Below are positions 22,913-33,078 of a stretch of DNA of 64,000 nt, piece after piece. This DNA is from Arachis hypogaea. Lineage: Eukaryota; Streptophyta; Magnoliopsida; Fabales; Fabaceae. The stretch spans positions 26,449,427 to 26,513,426 of the forward strand of contig NC_092052.1 of assembly GCF_003086295.3 (NCBI RefSeq). Direction: 5' to 3'. The position numbers and the translations under genes are program-made. Positions within the stretch are counted from its first letter, which is position 1, and each line of letters begins with the position of its first letter. The notes under the pieces are model-generated. The model searched no databases. It was not told where the DNA came from and saw only the letters and a list, made by a program, of their open reading frames with translations.

Positions 22913-23578
22913 TCACATACACATAACTGGGTGAACCTTTTCAGATTGTGACTCAGCTTTGCTAGAGTCCCCAGTTAGAGGTGCCCAGAGTTCTTGGTAG
23001 CTATCTTCTAATTCAATCTTTTCTTCATTGCTTACCAAGGGCATGGGAGGTTGTGTATCTTCCTCCTTTGTGGGTGCATCTTCCTCTTCTTCCATGTGTG
23101 AGGATGGAAAGTTCTCTAGTTCACTGGAGTATGAACTCCTTTGATTGATTTCCTCACTTTCTTCTAGAGGATCTTGCATTATATCTCTTGGGAAGGAATT
23201 TTCTTGCTCCTCTTTCTGTGACTTGATAATCGACTGCACATGTGTCTCTATATTTTTGATATCATGTATGAATTCTTTCATGAGGAGCTCAATATCTGAT
23301 GGTATTTGAAATGAATAAGGAGATTGTGCCTCTTGATATGAATAAGAAGGAGGTGATGGTTCTTGATAAGAGTAAAAAGATGATGGTTCTTGGTATGGAT
23401 AGAGAGGTGGTGGTTCTTGGTATGAATATGGAGACGGTGGTTCTTGATAGTTGGAACATGGAGCATTGAAGTTTCTTTGGTTTTAACTTTGCTAACCAAA
23501 ATTTGGGTAGTTCCCCCATCCACAATAATATGAATCACTACTCGGGTGTGAGTAGTAACCCATATGATCTCTCTCCAT
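22913..23578 (-). pseudogene. Element A ORF with YQEP repeats
   Basis: The ATG at 23578 opens MERDHMGYYSHPSSDSYY and a Trp/Gly-rich segment. Two in-frame stops follow near 23484-23475. The same frame then has five Tyr-Gln-Glu-Pro repeats (YQEPPSPYS, YQEPPPLYP, YQEPSSFYS, YQEPSPPSYS, YQEAQSPYS), a helical stretch (MKEFIHDIKNIETHVQSIIK), and an acidic Glu/Ser-rich tail ending at 22913. I know no function. Its place after the 5' part and before the 3' LTR, and the Pro/Gln repeats, suggest a gag-like or RNA-binding protein of a non-autonomous element. Apart from the two nonsense codons the frame is intact. Confidence 0.5.
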
Positions 23579-23691
23579 TATTTTTTCTTAGCACAAAACA
23601 CCAAATAGAATTAAACGCACCATGTGGTAAATAGGAAAGCAAAGAAGAAAGAACAGAATTCTAAGAATTAAAATAAGAAAAATTAAAATAA

Positions 23692-25309
23692 AACTCAATA
23701 TGCAAGTTCATGTTCTTAATTCTGTTTCACAACTTCGTACAACTAACCAGCAAGTGCACTGGGTCGTCCAAGTAATAAACCTTACGTGAGTAAGGGTCGA
23801 TCCCACAGAGATTGTTGGCTTGAAGCAAGCTATGGTCACCTTGTAAATCTCAGTCAGGCGGATTCAAATGTATTAAGAGATTATAGTGTACTAAAAGATA
23901 ATTAAAATAGGATAGAGATACTTATGTAATTCATTGGTGAGAGTTTCAGATAAGCGTATAGAGATGCTTTCGTTCCTCTGAACCTCTGCTTTCCTGCTGT
24001 CTTCATCCAACCATTCCTACTCCTTTCCATGGCAAGCTTTATGTAGGGCATCACCGTTGTCAATGGCTACATCCCATCCTCTCTGTGAAAATGGTCCAAT
24101 GCGCTGTCACTGCATGGCTAATCATCTGTCGGTTCTCGATCATACTGGAATAGGATTCACTATCCTTTTGCGTCTGTTACTACGCCCAGCACTCGCGAGT
24201 TTGAAGCTCGTCATAGCCATCCCTTCCCAGATCCTACTCGGAATACCACAGACAAGGTTTAGACTTTCCGAATCTCAGGAATGGCCATCCATGGGTTCTA
24301 ACTTATACCACGAAGATTCTAATATCTCGGACTCGGTCCTCTGTATTAGATATCTAAGAGATACTCATTCTAGCTTGTTTGCATGTAGAACGGAAGTGTT
24401 TGTCAGGCACGCGTTCATAGGTGAGAATGATGATGAGCGTCACATAATCATCACATTCATCATGTTCTTGGGTGCGAATGGATATCTTAGAGAAGGAATA
24501 AGCTTGAATTAAATAGAAAAACAGTAGTACTTTATATTAATTCATGAGGAACAGCAGAGCTCCACACCTTAATCTATGGTGTGTAGAAACTCTACCATTT
24601 GAAAATACATAAGTGATAATGGTCCAGGCATGGCCGAATGGCCATCCCCCAAACGTGATCTAAAGATGAAACTAAAGATGTAAATACAATAGTAAAAAGT
24701 CCTATTTATACTAAACTAGTTACTAGGGTTTGCAGAATTGAGTAAATGATGCAGAAATTCACTTCTGGGGCCCACTTGGTGTATGCTTGGGCTGAGCATT
24801 GAGCTTTACACGTGTAGAGGCTTCTCTTGGAGTTGAACGCCAGTTTGTAGCCTGTTTCTAGCGTTGAACTCCACTTTGCAACCTGTTTCTAGCGTTTGAC
24901 TCCAGAATGCAGCATGGAACTGGCGTTGAACGCCAGTTTACATCATCTATCCTTATTCAAAGTATGTACTACTATATATTGCTGGAAAGCTCTGGATGTC
25001 TACTTTCCAAAGCAATTAAGAGCGCACCATTTGGAGTTCTGTAGCTCCAGAAAATCCATTCCAAGTGCAGAGAGGTCAGAATCCAGCAGCATCAGCAGTC
25101 CTTTTTCAGCCTGAATCAGATTTTTGCTCAGGTCCCTCAATTTCAGCCAAAAAATACCTGAAATCACAGAAAAACACACAAACTCATAGTAAAGTCCAGA
25201 AATGTGAATTTTAATTAAAGACTAATAAAAATATACTAAAAACTAACTAAATTATACTGAAAACTATGTAAAAACAATGCCAAAAAGCGTATAAATTATC
25301 CGCTCATCA
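23692..25309 (-). repeat. 3' LTR of element B
   Basis: On the minus strand it starts TGATGAGCGGATAATTTATA next to the TAAGTTTGGTGTTG tract. Compared with the 5' LTR it lacks the last ~50 bp at its outer end, so the junction with element A at about 23691 is a deletion or recombination breakpoint. A 151-codon plus-strand ORF (24057-24512) is shared with the 5' LTR but is antisense to the element. Confidence 0.8.
24827..24936. repeat. 31-bp-pitch palindrome array, four units (LTR B 3')
   Basis: Units related to CTGGCGTTGAACGCCAG start at 24827, 24858, 24889 and 24920, spaced exactly 31 bp. The outer units are best preserved in their right arms and the last is a near-perfect palindrome. Confidence 0.9.
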
Positions 25310-26912
25310 CAACACCAAACTTAAATTGTTGCTTGTCCCCAAGAAACTGAAAATCAAATAGGATAAAAAGAAGAGAATATACTATAAATTCCAAAATATC
25401 AATGAAACTTAGCTCCAATCAGATGAGCGGGACTTGTAGCTTTTTGCCTCTTGAATAGTTTTGGCATCTTGCTTTATCCATTGAGGTTCAGAATGATTGG
25501 CATCTATAGGAACTTAGAATTCAGAAAGTGTTATTGATTCTCCTAGTTCAGTATGTTGATTCTTGAACACAGCTACTTTATGAGTCTTGGCCGTGGCCCT
25601 AAGCACTTTGTTTTCCAGTATTACCATCGGATACATAAATGCCACAGACACATAACTGGGTGAACCTTTTCAGATTGTGACTCAGCTTTGCTAAAGTCCC
25701 CAATTAGAGGTGTCCAGGGTTCTTAAGCACACTCTTCTTTTTGCTTTGGACCTTGACTTTAACCGCTCAATCTCAAGTTTTCACTTGACACCTTCACGCC
25801 ACAAGCACATGGTTAGGGACAGCTTGGTTTAGCCGCTTAGGCCAGGATTTTATTCCTTTAGGCCCTCCTATCCACTGATGCTCAAAGCCTTGGATCCTTT
25901 TTATTACCCTTGCCTTTTGGTTTTAAGGGCTATTGGCTTTTTGCTCTTGCCTTTTGGTTTAAAGAGCTTTTGGCTTATTCTGCTTGCTTTCTTTTTCTTT
26001 TTCTTTTTCTCTTTTTTTTCGTATTTTTTTCTGCAAGCTTTTGTATTCACTGCTTTTTCTTGCTTCAAGAATCATTTTTATGATTTTTCAGATTATCAAA
26101 TAACATGTCTCCTTTTTCTTTATTCTTCAAGAGCCAACATATTTAACATTCATAAACATCAACTTCAAAAGACATATGCACTGTTCAAGCATTCATTCAG
26201 AAAACAAAAAGTATTGTCACCACATCAAAATAATTAAACTAGTTTCAAGGATGAATTCGAAACCCTGTACTTCTTGTTCTTTTGTTTTTAGAACAGTTTT
26301 TATTTAAGAGATGTGATGGATTCATATTCATAACTTTAAGGCATAGACACTTAGACACTAATGATCATGTAATAAGACACAAATATAAATAAACATAAAG
26401 CTCAGAAATAAAAAAAACAGTAAAATAAATAGACAAGGAGATTAAGGAATGAGTCCACCTTAGTGAGGGTGACGTCTTCTTCTTCTTGAAGAACCAGTGG
26501 TGCTTTTGAGCTCCTCTATGTCTCTGGCCTTAGGTGCCCTAGATGGTTATGGAAAAACAAAAAGCAATGCTTTTAGCACACCAAACTTAGAAGGTTTTCT
26601 CGTCCCCGAGAAAAAGAAGAAAGAAGTGAGTAGAAGAAGAAGAAAATGGAGGAGATGGAGGTGTGTGAATGGTTCGGTCAAGGGGGTTTAGGTGGTTATA
26701 ATGTGTGAAAAGGAAGGAGCGATGGTTTGAATTTAAGTGGGTGGGTGTAAGTGGGTTGTATGATGGTTTTGGAGGAGTAATGGAGGTGATTGGTGGAGGT
26801 TAATTGAGGAAGAGTGTTATGAAAAAGGTGTGAAGATGAGAGAAGAAGTGGTAGGGATCTTGTGGGGTCCACAGATCCAGTGGGGCCAAGGACTTAACAT
26901 CCCTGCTCCAAT
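25310..26912. other. 3' non-coding region of element B
   Basis: It starts with CAACACCAAACTTA next to the LTR, probably containing the plus-strand primer site in the minus sense. The section to about 26240 is repeated in element E (60019-61010) and partly in D (55610-56460), showing common descent. 26470-26700 is GAAGAAG-rich. No credible gene. Confidence 0.6.
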
Positions 26913-27215
26913 TAGGCGTGTAAAACGCCCTTGCTATGCAATCCTGGCGTTTAACGCCAGACTGCAGCATGTTTCTGGCGTTAAACGCCACTTCCTTGCT
27001 TGTTTTGGGCGTTCAACGCCAGTCTATAGCATGTTTCTGGCGTTAAACGCCAGTCTGATGCTTGTTTCTGGCGTTTAACGCCAGCTTTCCTCTGGGTGCA
27101 ATCCTGGCATTTAAACGCCAGACTGCTGCTTGTTTCTGGCGTTTAACGCCAGTTTCATGCTCTGTTCTGGCATTAAACGCCAGCCAGATGCTCCTTACTT
27201 GCGTTTAAACGCCAG
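26913..27215. repeat. 31-bp-pitch palindrome array, ten units (element B interior)
   Basis: Units of CTGGCGTTTAACGCCAG or CTGGCGTTAAACGCCAG start at 26913, 26944, 26975, 27006, 27037, 27068, 27104, 27136, 27167 and 27198. Spacing is 31 bp except for 36 and 32 where 18-base units and a longer spacer occur. Spacers resemble each other (TCTGATGCTTGTTT type), so the array is a true 31-bp tandem repeat whose palindromic half is far better conserved than the spacer. Confidence 0.93.
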
Positions 27216-27416
27216 TAAGCCCTTCCTCCAGGGTGTGCTATTTTCAATGCTGTTTTTTATTTTTCAGTAGTTTTTGTGACTCCACATGATCATCAACCTA
27301 ATAAAACATGAAATAACAAAGAGAAAATAAAATAAAAACGATTAAATAACATTGGTTTGCCTCCCAACAAGCGCTTTTTTAATGTCAATAGCTTGACAGT
27401 GAGCTCTCATGGAGCC

Positions 27417-29746
27417 TCACAGATAATCAGAGCATGGTTGGGACCTCCCAACACCAAACTTAGAGTTTGGTTGTGGGGGTTCAACACCAAACTTAGAGTT
27501 TGGTTGTGGCCTCCCAACACCAAACTTAGAGTTTGACTTTGGGGGCTTTGGTTGACTCTGCAGTGAGAGAAGCTTTTCATGCTTCCTCTCCATGGTTACA
27601 GAAGGAGATCCTTGAGTTTTAAACACAAGGTTGTCCTTATTCAGTTGAAGGATCAATTCTCCTCTGTCCACATCAATCACAGCTCTTGCTGTGGCTAGGA
27701 AGGGTCTTCCATGGATGATGGATTCATCCTCATCCTTCCTAGTGTCTAGGATTATGAAATCAGCAGGGATGTAAAGGCCTTCAACCTTTACTAACACGTC
27801 CTCTACTAGTGCATAAGCTTGTTTTCTTGAGTTGTCTGCCATCTCTAATGAGATTCTGGCAGCTTGCACCTCAAAGATTCACAGTTTCTCCATTACAGAG
27901 AGGGGCATGAGGTTTATCCCTGACCCAAGGTCACATAGAGCCTTCTCAAAGGTCATGGTACCTAAGGTACAAGGTATTAAGAACTTTCCAGGATCCTGTT
28001 TCTTCTGAGGCAATCTCAGTTGATCCAGATCACTCAGTTCATTAGTGAGCAAGGGAGGTTCATCTTCCCAAGTCTCATTACCAAATAATTTGCATTCAGC
28101 TTCATGATTGCACCAAGGTACTTGGAAACTTGCTCTTCAGTAACATCCTCATTCTCTTCAGAAGAAGAATATTCATCAGAGCTCATGAATGGCATAAGGA
28201 GGTTTAATGGAATCTCTATGATCTCCAGATGAGCCTCAGAGTCCTTTGGTTCCTCAGAGGAAAACTCCTTATTGATCTCTGGACGTCCCAGGAGGTCTTC
28301 CTCACTGGGGTTCACGTCCTCTCCCTCCCTTGTAGGTTCGGCCATGATGATCAATTCAATGGCCTTGCACTCTCCTTTTGGGTTTTCTTCTGTATTGCTT
28401 GGGAGAGTACTAGGAGGGGTTTCAGTGATCCTTTTACTCAGCTGGCCCACTTGTGCTTCCAAATTTCTAATGGAGGACCTTGTTTTATTCATGAAACTTA
28501 GAGTGGCCTTAGATAGATCAGAGACTATGTTTGCCAAGCTAGATGGGGTTTGCTCAGAACTCTCTGTCTTTTACTGAGTGGATGATGGAAAAGGCTTGCT
28601 ATTGCTAAACCTGTTTCTTCCACCATTATTAAAGCCTTGTTGAGGCTTTTGTTGATCCTTCTATGAGAGATTTGGGTGATTTTTCCATGAGGGATTATAG
28701 GTGTTTCCATAGGGTTCACCCATGTAATTCACCTCTGCTATTGCAGGGTTCTCAGGATCATAAGCTTCTTCCTCAGAAGATGCCTCTTGAGTACTGTTGG
28801 ATGCAGCTTGCATTCCATTCAGACTCTGAGAAATCATATTGACTTACTGAGTCAATATTTTGTTCTGAGCCAATATGGCATTTAGAGTATCAATTTCAAG
28901 AACTCCCTTCTTCCGAGTTATCCCATTACTTACAGGATTCCTCTCAGAAGTGTACATGAACTGGTTATTAGCAACCATGTCAATGAGTTCTTGAGCTTCT
29001 GCAGGCGTTTTCTTTAGGTGAATGGATCCACCTGCAGAATAGTCCAATGACATCTTTGATAGTTCAGATAGACCATCATAGAATATATCCAGAATGGTCA
29101 ATTCTGAAAGCATGTCAGAAGGACACTTTTTGGTCAGTTGCTTATATCTCTCCCAAGCTTCATAGAGGGATTCACCTTCTTTCTGTCTGAAGGTTTGAAC
29201 ATCCACTCTAAGCTTACTAAGCTTTTGAGGAGGAAAGAACTTGGCTAAGAAAGCCGTGACCAGCTTATCCCAAGAGTTCAGGCTATCTTTAGGTTGAGAG
29301 TCTAACCATACTCTAGCTCTGTCTCTTACAGCAAACGGGAAAAGCATAAGCCTGTAGACCTCGAGATCAACCCCATTGGTCTTAATAGTATCACAGATCT
29401 GCAAGAATTCAGTCAAAAACTGAAAAGGATCTTCAGATGGAAGTCAATGAAACCTGCAGTTCTGTTGCATCAGAGAAACTAATTAAGGTTTAAGCTCAAA
29501 ATTGTTTGCTCCAATGGCAGGGATTGAGATGCTTCTTCCATGTAAATTGGAATTAGGTGCAGTAAAGTCACCAAGAATCTTCCTTGCATTATTGTTATTT
29601 TCGGCCATGTTTTCTTCTTTCTCAAAAATTTCTGTCAGATTTTCTCCAGAGAGTTGTGCTTTAGCTTCCCTTAGCTTCCTCTTCAGAGTCCTTTCAGGTT
29701 CAGGATCAGTTTCAACAAGAATGTTCTTATCCTTGTTTCTGCTCAT
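27417..29746 (-). pseudogene. gag-protease polyprotein of element B
   Basis: The ATG at 29746 (MSRNKDKNILVETD) is the likely start. The gag core follows (FLTEFLQICDTIKTNG, FPFAVRDRARVWLDSQP, FLAKFFPPQKLSKLRV, GESLYEAWERYKQL, EAQELIDMVANN). No CCHC zinc knuckle is visible. After an acidic linker and one frame change between 28034 and 27870 comes the protease (CDLGSGINLMPLSV, VEGLYIPADFIILD, IIHGRPFLATARAVIDV). The C-terminus is three SKFGV-containing repeats encoded by the CAACACCAAACTTA motif. In-frame stops lie at about 29483, 28844, 28670, 28570 and 28034. Pol enzymes after the protease are entirely absent. Confidence 0.75.
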
Positions 29747-31185
29747 ATGAAAAAGAAGAGAACACAAAAGAAAATATGGAATCCTCTATGTCACAGTATA
29801 GAGATTCTTTTATGTGAGTATAAGAAGAGAAGAATGTAAGAAGGAGAAGAGAAAAACTCGAACAAAGAGAGGAAGATGGTGTTCGAATTTTGGGTGAAGA
29901 GGAGTGTTAGTAAATAAATAAATAATTAGAAGGAGGTGAGAGAAGAATTTTCGAAAATTAAACAAATTAAAATAAAAATATTTTTGTTTTTAATTTAAAA
30001 TTAAAATAAAATTCGAAAATTAGAAAATAAATAAAATTAAAATTAAAAATTAAAATAATTAGTTAATTAAAAAGGAATTTTCAAAAAGAGGAAGGTGATT
30101 TTCGAAAATTAGGGAGAAAATTAGTTAGGTAGTTTTGAAAAAGATATGATTGAAACAAAAAGATAAGATTGATTGAAAAAGATTTGAAAATTATTTTTGA
30201 AAAAGATAAGAAGTTAGAAAAGATTTTGAAAAAGATATGATTGAGAGATATGATTGAAAATCATTTTGAAAAGGATTTGAAAAGGAAATTAAAAAGATTT
30301 AATTTTGAAAATTAAAGTTGATTACTTGACTAACAAGAAACTGAAAAGATATGATTTTAAAATTTAAAGATTGAACTTTTCTTACTAGGCAAGTAACAAA
30401 CTTAACATTTTTGAATCAATCACATTAATTGTTAGTATTAATTTCGAAAATATGAAATAAAAATAAGAAAAAGATTTTTGAAAATCATTTTGGAATTTTC
30501 GAAATGAAAGAAAAATGAAAAAGATTTGATTTTTGAAAAAGATTTGAAAAAGATAAGATTTTTAAATTGAAAATTTGATTTGACTCATAAGAAATAACTA
30601 AATTTTAAAATTTTTTTACTAAATCAAATCAAATTTTCGAAAATTATGAGTGAAATAAGAGAAAGATATTTTTTTTTATTTTTGAATTTTCAATGAAGAA
30701 AGAGAAAAACAACCCAAAGACTCAATGCATGAAAATTTTGGATCAAAACATGTGATGCATGCAAGAACACTATGAATGTAAAGATGAACACCAAGAACAC
30801 TTTGAATGTCAAGATGAACATCAAGAACTTATTTTTGAAAAATTTTCAAGAAAAGAAAACATGGAAGACACCAAACTTAAAAATTGTTTTATTCTTTAGA
30901 CATTAACAAATTGAAAATGCATATGAAAAACAAAAAAAGACACAAAACAAGAAAATATGAAGATCAAATAAGAAGACTGGCCAAGAACAACTTGAAGATC
31001 ATGAAGAATGCAATGCATGAAATTTTCGAAAATAATTTTTTTAGAAAATTAAAAAGATGCAATTGACACCAAACTTAAAAGTTAACTCTAGACTCAAGCA
31101 AGAAACACCAAAAAAAATATTTTTGATTTTATGATTTTGTAAATTTTTTTGTATTTTTCGAAAATTAATTGGGAAAAACGAAAAA

Positions 31186-31225
<40 letters not shown>

Positions 31226-31320
31226 ATTTTTCAAAAATAAGAAATAAAAAGCTTAAAATTAAAATAAAATTACCTAATCTGAGCAACAAGATGAACCGTC
31301 AGTTGTCCAAACTCGAACAA
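29747..31320. other. AT-rich 5' leader of element B
   Basis: About 1.6 kb between primer site and gag. 29940-30700 is built of degenerate GAAAAAGATTTGAAAAAGAT-like words. CACCAAACTTA copies lie at 30869 and 31068. No protein-coding signal beyond shadows. Confidence 0.6.
31188..31221. repeat. (AT)16-17 microsatellite
   Basis: Uninterrupted AT dinucleotides in the leader of element B. Confidence 0.95.
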
Positions 31321-31338
31321 TCCCTGGCAACGGCGCCA
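31321..31338 (-). promoter_or_regulatory. Primer binding site of element B (tRNA-Asp type)
   Basis: On the minus strand it reads TGGCGCCGTTGCCAGGGA, six bases from the LTR end, with one mismatch to the tRNA-Asp complement seen in element F. Confidence 0.8.
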
Positions 31339-31370
31339 AAAACTTGGTGTGCGAAATCGTGATCATTCCT

Positions 31371-31388
31371 TCCTTGGTAACGGCGCTA
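31371..31388 (-). other. Second, primer-site-like sequence inside LTR B
   Basis: On the minus strand it reads TAGCGCCGTTACCAAGGA, 50 bp from the functional-looking site and inside the LTR. A decayed counterpart (CCTGGTAATGGCTCCA on the plus strand) lies at the same place in LTR E near 58318. Confidence 0.55.
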
Positions 31389-32525
31389 AAAAATCAATAC
31401 GCATGTTCATGTTCTTAATTCTGTTTCACAACTTCGTACAACTAACCAGCAAGTGTACTGGGTCGTCCAAGTAATAAACCTTACGTGAGTAAGGGTCGAT
31501 CCCACGGAGATTGTCGGCTTGAAGCAAGCTATGGTCACCTTGTAAATCTCAGTCAGGCGGATTCAAATGTATTAAGAGATTATAGTGTACTAAAAGATAA
31601 TTAAAATAGGATAGAGATACTTATGTAATTCATTGGTGAGAGTTTCAGATAAGCGTATAGAGATGCTTTCGTTCCTCTGAACCTCTGCTTTCCTGCTGTC
31701 TTCATCCAACCATTCCTACTCCTTTCCATGGCAAGCTTTATGTAGGGCATCACCGTTGTCAATGGCTACATCACATCCTCTCTGTGAAAATGGTCCAATG
31801 CGTTGTCACTGCATGGCTAATCATCTGTCGGTTCTCGATCATACTAGAATAGGATTTACTATCCTTTTGCGTCTGTCACTACGCCCAGCACTCGCGAGTT
31901 TGAAGCTCGTCACAGCCATCCCTTCCCAGATCCTACTCGGAATACCACAGACAAGGTTTAGACTTTCCGAATCTCAAGAATGGCCATCCATGGGTTCTAA
32001 CTTATACCACGAAGATTCTAATATCTCGGACTCGGTCCTCTGTATTAGATATCTAAGAGATACTCATTCTAGCTTGTTTGCATGTAGAACGGAAGTGTTT
32101 GTCAGGCACGCGTTCATAGGTGAGAATGATGATGATTGTCACATAATCATCGCATTCATCATGTTCTTGGGTGCGAATGGATATCTTAGAGAAGGAATAA
32201 GCTTGAATTGAATAGAAAAACAGTAGTACTTTATATTAATTCATGAGGAACAGCAGAGCTCCACACCTTAATCTATGGTGTGTAGAAACTCTACCGTTTG
32301 AAAATACATAAGTGATAATGGTCCTGGCATGGACGAATGGCCAGCCCCCAAACGTGATCTAAAGATGAAACTAAAGATGTAAATACAATAGTAAAAAGTC
32401 CTATTTACACTAAACTAGTTACTAGGGTTTGCAGAATTGAGTAAATGATGCAGAAATCTACTTCTGGGGCCCACTTGGTGTGTGCTTGGGCTGAGCATTG
32501 AGATTTACACGTGTAGAGAATTCTC

Positions 32526-32635
32526 TTGGAGTTGAACGCCAGTTTGTAGCCTGTTTCTGGCGTTGAACTCCACTTTGCAACCTGTTTCTGGCGTTTGACT
32601 CCAGAATGCAGCATGGAACTGGTGTTAAACGCCAG
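32526..32635. repeat. 31-bp-pitch palindrome array, four units (LTR B 5')
   Basis: Units start at 32526, 32557, 32588 and 32619, exactly 31 bp apart, matching the array in the 3' LTR. Several bases differ from the other LTR but the spacing is unchanged. Confidence 0.9.
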
Positions 32636-33078
32636 TTTACATCATCTATCCTTATTCAAAGTATGGACTATTATATATTTCTGGAAAGCTCTGGATGTCT
32701 ACTTTCCAACACAATTGAGAGCGCGCCATTTGGAGTTCTGTAACTCCAGAAAATCCATTCCAAGTGCAAAGAGGTCAGAATCCAACAGCATCAGCAGTCC
32801 TTTTTCAGCCTGAATTAGATTTTTGCTCAGGTCCCTCAATTTCAGCCAGAAAATACCTGAAATCACAGAAAAATACACAAACTCATAGTAAAGTCCAGAA
32901 ATGTGAATTTTAATTAAAAACTAATAAAAATATACTAAAAACTAACTAAATTATACTGAAAATTATGTAAAAATAATGCCAAAAAGCGTATAAATTATCC
33001 GCTCATCAGTAACAATTCAATATGTTGATTAATTGAGAAAAATATTAAATAACATAAACTGATTTTGGTTATCATAGG

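Larger units (their letters stand above)
21138..23691 (-). mobile_element. Partial non-autonomous LTR retrotransposon (element A)
   Basis: A 3' LTR (21138-22589) is followed in plus coordinates by interior sequence that starts CAACACCAAACTTAAACTG, as in elements B and E, and by a damaged ORF with YQEP repeats. The interior ends abruptly where LTR B begins (about 23692). No RT or integrase is present. The 5' LTR is missing. Confidence 0.7.
23692..33008 (-). mobile_element. Non-autonomous gag-protease LTR retrotransposon (element B)
   Basis: The LTRs at 31345-33008 (5') and 23692-25309 (3', lacking its outermost ~50 bp) are about 97% identical by eye over their shared length. The interior is about 6.0 kb and has a tRNA-Asp-type primer site, an AT-rich leader, a gag and protease pseudogene, a palindrome array, and an untranslated 3' part. 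There is no RT, RNase H or integrase, so mobilisation would need enzymes from an Athila-like helper. Neither flank shows a matching 5-bp duplication. Confidence 0.8.
31345..33008 (-). repeat. 5' LTR of element B (1664 bp)
   Basis: On the minus strand it runs from TGATGAGCGGATAATTTATA to ...ATTTCGCACACCA. It includes the four-unit palindrome array (32526-32635) and, 30-45 bp inside its 3' end, a second primer-site-like sequence (31371-31388). The outer flank (33009 on) is hAT sequence. Confidence 0.85.

Noticed and set aside
24057..24512. 151-codon ORF on the plus strand, also open at 31756-32211
   Set aside because: It lies entirely within both LTRs of element B and is antisense to the element. 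The two copies are open because the LTRs are recent duplicates. LTR E, a relative, has it broken. No domain recognised.
26913..27215. CRISPR-like array
   Set aside because: Regular repeats with spacers, but this is eukaryotic transposon DNA, the spacers resemble each other and no cas genes exist. It is a palindromic tandem repeat.
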